Shown in pieces: positions 8,235 to 13,981 of a DNA stretch of 18,781 nucleotides. The stretch's first letter is position 1. Each line of letters begins with the position of its first letter. The DNA comes from JBDTNQ01 sp039933635 (lineage in GTDB: Bacteria; Acidobacteriota; Vicinamibacteria; Vicinamibacterales; SCN-69-37): positions 1-18,781 of the forward strand of contig JBDTNQ010000085.1 in NCBI GenBank assembly GCA_039933635.1. The letters run 5' to 3'. Position numbers and translations under genes: made by a program. The notes below the pieces were generated by a model. The model was not told the origin of the DNA, made no database searches, and saw only the letters and a program-made list of their open reading frames with translations.

Positions 8235-8240
8235 ATTGTA
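8235..8240 (-). promoter_or_regulatory. Possible -10 element for ispH and downstream genes
   Basis: TACAAT reads on the minus strand 24 nt before the ispH ATG, which would give a leader of about 17 nt. The -35 region (GGTTTT or TTTTCG at 15-17 nt spacing) is a poor match, so this is only a candidate. It lies in the 125-nt gap after the anti-sigma gene, where a promoter separating the two transcripts would be expected. Confidence 0.35.
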
Positions 8241-8336
8241 ACGTGGTTCTGCCCGCGAAAACCGGCGAAACAGGCCAGAAAACTCGCTCTGATGCCGCGA
8301 TCCCTGGAACGGACGTGACAATCGTGTGACGACGGT

Positions 8337-8960
8337 TCAGCGCGCCGACGCGACCGTGTAGCGGCTCGACACCAGCCGCGGCGTCGCCTCATCGAACGCG
8401 CGCAGCGTGTTCGGGATGAAGCCCTCCAGATCGAGATCGAGGAGCGAGGCGCCATCGCTGCGATCGCTCGGCCGCGACGACGAGTCGTCGGTACTGTCCT
8501 GAAGCGAGGCCGGCTGCGGCGTCGCGACTGCAGTCTGTCCGGCCGGGGTCGATGGCTGACTGTGGCGCGCCGCAAGGTGCCCGCCGAATATGCCAATCAC
8601 CAGGCCTGCCGCCGCGGCGACGCCGACCCAGGCCGCCGCCACGCGACGGCCACCCGGCTCGCGCGCGACGCGGGCAGAAGGCAGGGGGAACTCGAGGACC
8701 CGAGCGGGCTCGTCCGCCTGTTCGAGGCGCCGCATGATCTGTGACTGCTGCGCCGCGAGGCGCTCGGTCGGGAAGGCGGCATCCGCATCGCCCACTGCGA
8801 GGTCCTTCACGTCATCGAGCCATCGGCTGATGGCGAGCATCCGGCTCGCGCAGCGATCGCACTGGTCGATGTGTCGGGGCCGATCGCCGGACAGGACGGC
8901 CTCGGTGAGCGCGGTTTCATCGAGATGTCCTTGACGCAGTACCCAATCAACGAGACGCAC
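8337..8960 (-). CDS. Zinc-finger (ZAS) membrane anti-sigma factor
   Basis: A 207-residue protein that should bind and hold the ECF sigma factor encoded immediately upstream. The N-terminal cytoplasmic part carries H30-x3-C34-x2-C37 (HIDQCDRC), the hallmark of zinc-associated anti-sigma domains; H12 may be another ligand. One membrane helix is at about 107-129. The periplasmic part is Ser/Pro/Asp-rich, ending in a conserved-looking segment around LDLEGFIPNTLRAFDE. The open frame starts upstream at an ATG (9014), but the GTG at 8960 is preferred because AGGAG lies 5 nt before it and the Cys-rich 18-residue extension would lie wholly inside the sigma gene. With this start the two genes overlap by 14 nt, which fits translational coupling and balanced sigma/anti-sigma production. 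Confidence 0.85.
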   Translation of the reverse strand: MRLVDWVLRQGHLDETALTEAVLSGDRPRHIDQCDRCASRMLAISRWLDDVKDLAVGDADAAFPTERLAAQQSQIMRRLEQADEPARVLEFPLPSARVAREPGGRRVAAAWVGVAAAAGLVIGIFGGHLAARHSQPSTPAGQTAVATPQPASLQDSTDDSSSRPSDRSDGASLLDLDLEGFIPNTLRAFDEATPRLVSSRYTVASAR

Positions 8961-9618
8961 GTTGGCTCCTTCCGCCTGACGACTTGCGCGCCGTCCGCAT
9001 CGCGAGCAGGCCACGAAGCCGGCGGATGGCGCGGAACAAATGCACGCGGACGGTCGATTCGTTGAGGCCCATCATGGCGCTGACCTCGCGGGACGACCGT
9101 CCCTCAAAATGACTCAAGACGAACACCATGCGCTGTCGCTCTGGCAACTGCGCCAACGCGGCCGCCAACTGGCGTCGTCGTTCCTCCGCGAGGACATGTT
9201 CCTCGGGGCTTGGGCCCCGTGACGGAATGTACTCAGCCGGATCACGTTCCTGCCCGTCCATGTCGAGCATGGGCGGGGCCATCCATTTCTCACGACGCCG
9301 TCGTGCCTTCAGCCGATCCAGGCAGCCGTTGATCAGGATGCGCGTGAACCACACCTCGAACGGCAATTCCTCGCGGAATGTGCCGATGTGGGTGTACGCC
9401 TTGACGAACGCGTCCTGGACGGCTTCATCGGCGTCGGCCGCATCGCGCAGGTAATGAAACGCGATGCGCACCGCACGACGCTGGTATCGTCCGACCAGCT
9501 CGGAATACCGTTCGCGAGCGGCGTCGAGACGGCCAGCCGCCTGGAACGTCCGTACATCCACGGCAACACGCGCGTCGGCTTCGCGGGCGGTGACGGGCGG
9601 GACGGCGTCTCCAGTCAT
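8947..9618 (-). CDS. ECF (RpoE-like) RNA polymerase sigma factor
   Basis: A 223-residue sigma factor of the extracytoplasmic-function type, directing RNA polymerase to stress promoters. Region 2 spans about 38-108, with RDAADADEAVQDAFVKAY (58-75, region 2.2) and FEVWFTRILINGCLDRLKARRRR (87-109, regions 2.3-2.4). A linker of about 40 residues follows. Region 4 spans about 148-205, with LPERQRMVFVLSHFEG (158-173) and the helix-turn-helix SSREVSAMMGLNESTVRVHL. Region 3 is absent, as expected. The start at 9618 is the only ATG that fits; no Shine-Dalgarno is evident. The stop overlaps the start of the anti-sigma gene by 14 nt. Given the neighbours, an envelope-stress regulon is the likely target (inference). 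Confidence 0.93.
   Translation of the reverse strand: MTGDAVPPVTAREADARVAVDVRTFQAAGRLDAARERYSELVGRYQRRAVRIAFHYLRDAADADEAVQDAFVKAYTHIGTFREELPFEVWFTRILINGCLDRLKARRRREKWMAPPMLDMDGQERDPAEYIPSRGPSPEEHVLAEERRRQLAAALAQLPERQRMVFVLSHFEGRSSREVSAMMGLNESTVRVHLFRAIRRLRGLLAMRTARKSSGGRSQRASR
8966..8970 (-). promoter_or_regulatory. Shine-Dalgarno site that fixes the GTG start of the anti-sigma gene
   Basis: AGGAG on the minus strand, five nt upstream of GTG 8960, inside the last codons of the sigma gene. No comparable site precedes the alternative ATG at 9014. This is the main reason to shorten the anti-sigma protein by 18 residues. Confidence 0.75.
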
Positions 9619-9717
9619 AATTACGTCACAAATGCGGGCGCGTTTACCCCGGATTCTAGCAGGGAAGGGGATTGGGGGCCGGAAATATACTGGGCGCGGG
9701 TGGCGCGCGGCGGGGGC

Positions 9718-10698
9718 TCAGCGCGCGAGCGCCCGTGCCACGGCGGCGCCAGGAAAGTAGGCGCTGAGGATCTCATCGACCGATTCGCCCCGGCGGGCGC
9801 GGGCGGCGGCCCCGACCTGGCAGAGTCCGACGCCGTGCCCGTAGCCGCGCCCGCTGAAGACGAATGTCCCGCCGTCGCGCGTGACGGCGAACTGCGTGCT
9901 TTGGAGGGCCTGCGTGCCGAACTCGCGTGTGATCGCGGCGCGAAACGAGTCGCCGCGAACCGTCACGACGTGATCGCCTTCCAGATCGATGGCCTCCGCG
10001 CGTCCGCTGCCATCACGCTCGGAGACGCGAACGTTCTTGAGACGCGGCCCCAGGAGCGCGCGCGTGCGCGTGGCAAGGGCATCCCGCAAGCGGTCCGCGC
10101 TGAGGCGGCTCTGCCATGAGCGGTGCGTGTCGTCCGGCACCGCGTCGGCCTCGCCCGTCAGATAGGGCACCGACGGACCGCCCCAGACGTCGCTCGCCGA
10201 CGCCGTGTGGCCGCCGCAGTCGGCGTGAAACAGCGCGTCGGCCGCGCGATTGCCGTACAGCAGCACGACGCCGCGCGTGGCGTCTACCGCGGCCCGCGCC
10301 GCGTCCGCAAAACGCGATGTCGAGATCCGCCCGGGTTGGTAGAGCTGGCAGTGTGTCGTATCGCAGGCGTCGAAGCCTTCGTCGGCGTGCCGGCGCAGGT
10401 GAGCGATAACGTAGGTGCGGGCGATGATGGCCTGAACCTCGAACACGCGCGCGGTCGTGGCCGGCGCTTCGTTGACCGGAGAGACCTCGGACAAAGCGGC
10501 CGCGAGGACGTAGTCCTCGAGAGGCACCGACACCACGTGCCCGCCGGTGCGCACCCGAATATCCCGAGGCAGCGTCAGCGACGATCGCGTCGTTCGTGTG
10601 TCGACGGTCAGCGGGTGTGACGTCACGCAGGCCGCCGTCACGGCGACGAGCACCGCCGCCAGACTCAGCACGAGACGTCGAGAACGCGCGACACGCAT
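9718..10698 (-). CDS. SpoIID/LytB-domain lipoprotein (probable peptidoglycan lytic transglycosylase)
   Basis: A 326-residue exported protein. Residues 1-24 look like a lipoprotein signal (basic start, hydrophobic core, TAAC with Cys24). The SpoIID/LytB domain is clear: PLEDYVLAAALSEVSP with E71 at the catalytic glutamate position, VQAIIARTYVIAH (88-100), the CDTTHCQLY metal-type motif (112-120), GVVLLYGNRAADALFHADCGGHT (143-165) and GRGYGHGVGLCQVGA (283-297). In B. subtilis SpoIID cleaves peptidoglycan lacking stem peptides during engulfment. Non-sporulating bacteria carry relatives for wall remodelling. It lies 99 nt upstream of the ECF sigma gene on the same strand and 72 nt from the divergent gatB. 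The exact substrate here is unknown. Confidence 0.88.
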   Translation of the reverse strand: MRVARSRRLVLSLAAVLVAVTAACVTSHPLTVDTRTTRSSLTLPRDIRVRTGGHVVSVPLEDYVLAAALSEVSPVNEAPATTARVFEVQAIIARTYVIAHLRRHADEGFDACDTTHCQLYQPGRISTSRFADAARAAVDATRGVVLLYGNRAADALFHADCGGHTASASDVWGGPSVPYLTGEADAVPDDTHRSWQSRLSADRLRDALATRTRALLGPRLKNVRVSERDGSGRAEAIDLEGDHVVTVRGDSFRAAITREFGTQALQSTQFAVTRDGGTFVFSGRGYGHGVGLCQVGAAARARRGESVDEILSAYFPGAAVARALAR

Positions 10699-10770
10699 AC
10701 CAGCCGGCCTATCGGTTCGGGCGCCCGCTCGCTGCAGACCCTCGCGAATCTACCGTAACATTGTGCGGAT
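10699..10770. promoter_or_regulatory. Divergent promoter region between SpoIID-like gene and gatB
   Basis: These 72 nt must hold start signals for both genes. A TAACAT that could be a gatB -10 lies at 10756-10761, nine nt before the gatB ATG, implying a nearly leaderless message. A 10-bp palindrome CGGGCGCCCG lies at 10718-10727. No convincing -35 is visible on either strand. Confidence 0.4.
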
Positions 10771-12213
10771 ATGACGTACGAGCCCGTCATCGGCCTCGAA
10801 GTGCATGCGCAGTTGCGGACGCGCACCAAGATTTTCTGCGGGTGCGCGACGACCTTCGGCGCCGCGCCAAACACCCAGGTGTGTCCGGTGTGCCTGGGCC
10901 TGCCGGGCGCGTTGCCGGTCCTCAATCGCCAGGCGGTGACGCTCGCGATTCGGGCGGGACTGGCGCTCGAGTGCGCCATTGCGCCTGAATCGATCTTCGC
11001 GCGGAAGAACTACTTCTACCCGGACCTGCCGAAGGGGTATCAGATCTCGCAGTACGAGCGCCCGCTGGCGATCGGAGGGCGTCTGGCGCTCTCGGCCGGC
11101 GCCAAGACGCCCGTCGTGGGCATCACGCGCGTGCACATGGAGGAGGATGCCGGCAAGTCGCTCCACCACGGGCAGTCCGACTCCGATCGCGTGACGTCGC
11201 TCGACTTCAACCGCAGCGGGGTGCCGCTCATCGAGATCGTCACCGAGCCCGACCTCCGATCGGCGGCGGATGCCGCTGAATGCTTCGAGCGGATCCGCGA
11301 GATCCTCGTCGCGATTGGCGCCAACGACGGCAACATGGAAGAAGGCAGCCTGCGGTGCGACGCGAACGTCTCGATTCGCCCCACCGGCGTGACGACGCTC
11401 GGCACGAAGGCCGAGGTCAAGAACGTCAACTCGTTCCGCTATCTGCAGAAGGCGCTCGAGTTCGAGATCGAACGACAGATCGATGTCGTGTCCTCTGGAG
11501 GACGTGTCAGACAGGAAACGCGCCTGTGGGACAGCGATCTGGGAGAGACAACGTCCATGCGCAGCAAGGAAGAAGCGCATGACTACCGATACTTTCCGGA
11601 GCCTGACCTGGCGCCGCTTCACGTTGACGAGGCTTGGTTGCGCGTTGCGAGGGAGGGGCTGCCGGAACTGCCGGAAGCGAGGAAGCGCCGATTGATGGCC
11701 ACGCACGGCCTCGGGGAGTACGACGCGGACCTGCTTGTCCGGCTGATTGCCGGCGCCGCCGACTACTTCGAAACGATGGTCGCGGCCGGCGCGTCGGCGA
11801 AGGCCGCCAGCAACTGGATTCAGGGCGAGATTCGGCGGCGCTTGAAGGATCTGGCCGCCGAAGACATGGCCGTCGTGCCGGTGCCGGCCACGGCCCTGGC
11901 GGAACTCATCGTCCTGACCGAGCGTGGCGTCATCAGCAGCACGGTGGCGAAGGACGTCTTCGAGAAGATGTGGGGCACCGGCCGTACGGCGCAGGCCATC
12001 GTCGACGCGGACGGGTTGGCGCAGATTGGCGATACGGCGGCCCTTGATGCGCTTGTCAGACAGGTACTGGACCAGAATCCCGAGGCCGTCGCGCAGTACC
12101 GCGCAGGTCGGACGAACACGCTGGGCTTCATGGTCGGGCAGGTGATGAAGGCAAGCCAGGGCAAGGCCAACCCCAAGGTTGTCAGCGACCTCTTCAAGGC
12201 CGCGCTGGGCTGA
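10771..12213 (+). CDS. gatB: Asp-tRNA(Asn)/Glu-tRNA(Gln) amidotransferase subunit B
   Basis: A 480-residue full-length GatB, the kinase/tRNA-recognition subunit of GatCAB. The complex converts mischarged Glu-tRNA(Gln) or Asp-tRNA(Asn) to the amidated form using ammonia passed from GatA. Diagnostic features are the start (YEPVIGLEVHAQL), zinc-type cysteines C23, C25, C38 and C41 (FCGC and CPVCLGLPG), YFYPDLPKGYQISQ, HMEEDAGKS, DFNRSGVPLIEIVTEPD and GNMEEGSLRCDANVS. The C-terminal YqeY-like tail has GVISSTVAKDVFEKMW and a final GFMVGQVMKASQGKANPK segment. gatA and gatC are not in the window, so the subunits are unlinked here, which is common. The ATG start lacks a clear Shine-Dalgarno. Confidence 0.97.
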   Translation: MTYEPVIGLEVHAQLRTRTKIFCGCATTFGAAPNTQVCPVCLGLPGALPVLNRQAVTLAIRAGLALECAIAPESIFARKNYFYPDLPKGYQISQYERPLAIGGRLALSAGAKTPVVGITRVHMEEDAGKSLHHGQSDSDRVTSLDFNRSGVPLIEIVTEPDLRSAADAAECFERIREILVAIGANDGNMEEGSLRCDANVSIRPTGVTTLGTKAEVKNVNSFRYLQKALEFEIERQIDVVSSGGRVRQETRLWDSDLGETTSMRSKEEAHDYRYFPEPDLAPLHVDEAWLRVAREGLPELPEARKRRLMATHGLGEYDADLLVRLIAGAADYFETMVAAGASAKAASNWIQGEIRRRLKDLAAEDMAVVPVPATALAELIVLTERGVISSTVAKDVFEKMWGTGRTAQAIVDADGLAQIGDTAALDALVRQVLDQNPEAVAQYRAGRTNTLGFMVGQVMKASQGKANPKVVSDLFKAALG

Positions 12214-12267
12214 GGGGGCGGACGTCGATCCCGAGTCGTCATGGCGTGAAACGCGAGATGTACGCCG

Positions 12268-12296
12268 TTGACAGGTCCCGGCCTCCTGTCTACACT
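12268..12296 (+). promoter_or_regulatory. Near-consensus sigma-70 promoter for the small Cys-rich gene
   Basis: A perfect -35 TTGACA (12268-12273), a 17-nt spacer, and -10 TACACT (12291-12296, four of six bases matching TATAAT). Transcription should begin near 12303, about 12 nt before the ATG at 12315. This is the best promoter by eye in the window. It lies inside the upstream extension of the open frame, which argues against the GTG start at 12246. Confidence 0.65.
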
Positions 12297-12314
12297 GGAT
12301 GTGCCCCTGCTGAA

Positions 12315-12629
12315 ATGGCCGTGAAAAGTCGTCTCGCAAGCGCCGACGTTCCTGGTCACCCGGACCCTGTGTTCGGATCTCCCTGCCAGTGTCTCGCCGA
12401 TTTCTACCGCGAAGAATTCCTCAAACATCACGCATGTCTCGAACGGCAGCGCGAGTACTACTCGGAAGTTGCGATCGCCCAGGCCGAAGACGCGTTGGCG
12501 CGGATCATGGGGCAACTCGAACAGCTTTGCCAGCGCGACGACGCGTGCCACATGGTGGGCGAACTCCTCAAGAAGTTCGATCTGGTCACCAAGCTGTCGG
12601 CTTGGACGGACCCTGACAAGCTCCATTAA
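12315..12629 (+). CDS. Hypothetical small Cys/His-containing helical protein
   Basis: I do not recognise this protein. From the ATG at 12315 it is 104 residues, soluble, with no signal peptide or membrane helix. Cysteines are at 24, 26, 41, 72 and 78, with histidines at 38, 39 and 79, arranged as PCQC, HHAC and C-x5-CH. The central part (about 28-92) looks helical and charged, so metal binding is possible but unproven. The frame stays open back to a GTG at 12246, but a strong promoter occupies 12268-12296, so the shorter start is preferred. The stop codon overlaps the probable start region of the glycerate kinase, suggesting co-transcription. It could be a regulator or accessory to the kinase, but nothing shows that directly. 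Confidence 0.6.
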   Translation: MAVKSRLASADVPGHPDPVFGSPCQCLADFYREEFLKHHACLERQREYYSEVAIAQAEDALARIMGQLEQLCQRDDACHMVGELLKKFDLVTKLSAWTDPDKLH

Positions 12630-13908
12630 TCCCCGAATTCAACAGCACCTCGCCGCCATCGTCTCCGCTGCGCTCTCGGCGGTGGATGCGCGACGCGCCG
12701 TTTCGCGCGCGTTGGACGGCCTGTCGGACACCTTGACCCGTGAGCCACGGCTCCGTGTGGTGGCCGCCGGCAAGGCCGCGCTTGGCATGGTGCACGCTGC
12801 CAACGATGCCTTCGGCCAGCGGATCTCGGCCGGCGTGGCCACCGTCTCTTCGAGTGATCCGGCCCAGGGCCGATGGCGATTCATCGCGGGCACGCATCCC
12901 CGGCCCGGCCCCGAGAGCGAGGCCGCCGGGCGCGCGGCTCTCGCACTGGCCGATCAGACGCGCGCCGAGCACGGCCTGCTCCTGGTTCTGCTGTCAGGCG
13001 GCGCGTCGTCGATGCTGGCCGTGCCGGCCGATGGTCTGACGATTGCCGAGAAGTCGGCGACCAACGCCGTGCTGCTCCGCAGTGGCGTCGACATCGCGGC
13101 GCTCAATCTCGTTCGAAAGCATCTGTCGGCGATCAAGGGCGGCCAACTGGCGGCGCGCGCGCGTCGCACGGTGACGCTCGCCATTTCGGATGTCTGCACG
13201 CCCGTCGAGGACGACCCGGCGGTGATTGGATCAGGCCCGACCGCCGGCGATGACTCAACGTTCGCGGATGCGCTGAGCGTGATCACGAGACATCATCTCG
13301 AACACGACATCCCGCCGGCCGCGCTGCAGCGGTTGCGGGACGGTGTCGCCGGGCGCGTGACTGGGCCGGTGGGGCGAGACGATGCCCGACTCAGCGAGGC
13401 TGCGTACTGGATTGTCGCGTCGCGGCACGACGCCATGCGCGCGGCGCGCGAGACGGCGGGCCGTCTGGGGTACCAGGTCGCTGTCGTCACGCCGCCGACA
13501 ATCGGCGACGCGCGCGAAGCCTTCGCGCCGCTGCTGGCCCAGGCCCGCGAGCTCACGCGGCCGGCGTGCCTTATCGCGTCGGGTGAAACCACCGTTGAAG
13601 TGCGCGGGCGGGGCCGCGGCGGGCGCAACCAGGAACTGGCGGTCGCCGCGCTCGAAGGACTGGCCGGCGCGTCGCCGGCCGCGCTCGCCAGTCTGGGCAC
13701 CGACGGGGTGGACGGCCCCACCGACGCCGCCGGTGCGCTCGTCGGCAGCGAGATGTGGGGCGTGCTCGGCCCCCAGGCCGCGACACGGGTGGCAGCGGCG
13801 CTCCGGGAGAACGACAGCTACCCGCTGCTCGACACCCTCGGGGCCCTGGTGCGGTCCGGGCCGAGCGGCACCAACGTCGGGGATCTGCAGGTTCTGCTGC
13901 TCCCCTAA
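12613..13908 (+). CDS. Type-2 glycerate kinase (DUF4147/MOFRL family)
   Basis: About 431 residues. The family phosphorylates glycerate to 2-phosphoglycerate, feeding glyoxylate, serine or sugar-acid breakdown into glycolysis. Visible hallmarks: VVAAGKAALGMV near the N-terminus, LLVLLSGGASSML (about 121-133), LNLVRKHLSAIKGGQLA, AISDVCTPVEDDPAVIGSGPT, GRGGRNQE (about 334) and GTDGVDGPTDAAGA (about 361) of the MOFRL domain. The start is uncertain. No ATG lies upstream of the glycine-rich region. In frame there is TTG 12469 (deep inside the previous gene), CTG 12613, ATT 12625 (overlapping the previous stop) and GTG 12682. The last would cut off the first conserved helix (NPRIQQHLAAIVSAALSAV). 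I chose CTG 12613, which has GGACGGA just upstream, with low certainty. Confidence 0.9.
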   Translation: MTSSINPRIQQHLAAIVSAALSAVDARRAVSRALDGLSDTLTREPRLRVVAAGKAALGMVHAANDAFGQRISAGVATVSSSDPAQGRWRFIAGTHPRPGPESEAAGRAALALADQTRAEHGLLLVLLSGGASSMLAVPADGLTIAEKSATNAVLLRSGVDIAALNLVRKHLSAIKGGQLAARARRTVTLAISDVCTPVEDDPAVIGSGPTAGDDSTFADALSVITRHHLEHDIPPAALQRLRDGVAGRVTGPVGRDDARLSEAAYWIVASRHDAMRAARETAGRLGYQVAVVTPPTIGDAREAFAPLLAQARELTRPACLIASGETTVEVRGRGRGGRNQELAVAALEGLAGASPAALASLGTDGVDGPTDAAGALVGSEMWGVLGPQAATRVAAALRENDSYPLLDTLGALVRSGPSGTNVGDLQVLLLP

Positions 13909-13938
13909 GACCGGGCCGCCTTCCGATGTCTTTTCGTG

Positions 13939-13956
13939 CGCGACGCCCGCGTCGCG
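13939..13956. repeat. 8-bp inverted repeat upstream of rnr
   Basis: CGCGACGC and GCGTCGCG are exact reverse complements separated by two bases. The repeat lies 30 nt after the glycerate kinase stop and 25 nt before the rnr ATG. It covers where a -35 would fall for the TAACAA (13964-13969) -10-like element. It could be a protein-binding site or a weak stem after the kinase gene; no U-run follows. Confidence 0.5.
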
Positions 13957-13981
13957 GCACCTGTAACAATTGTGAGTGTCT

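Noticed and set aside
8306..8333. GGAAC on the plus strand as an ECF -35
   Set aside because: It points away from ispH, into the anti-sigma coding region, and no -10 partner or gene follows on that strand.
10750..12339. Minus-strand open frame of 529 codons opposite gatB
   Set aside because: GatB is unmistakable on the plus strand; the opposite frame is Arg/His-rich and spans the gatB ends.
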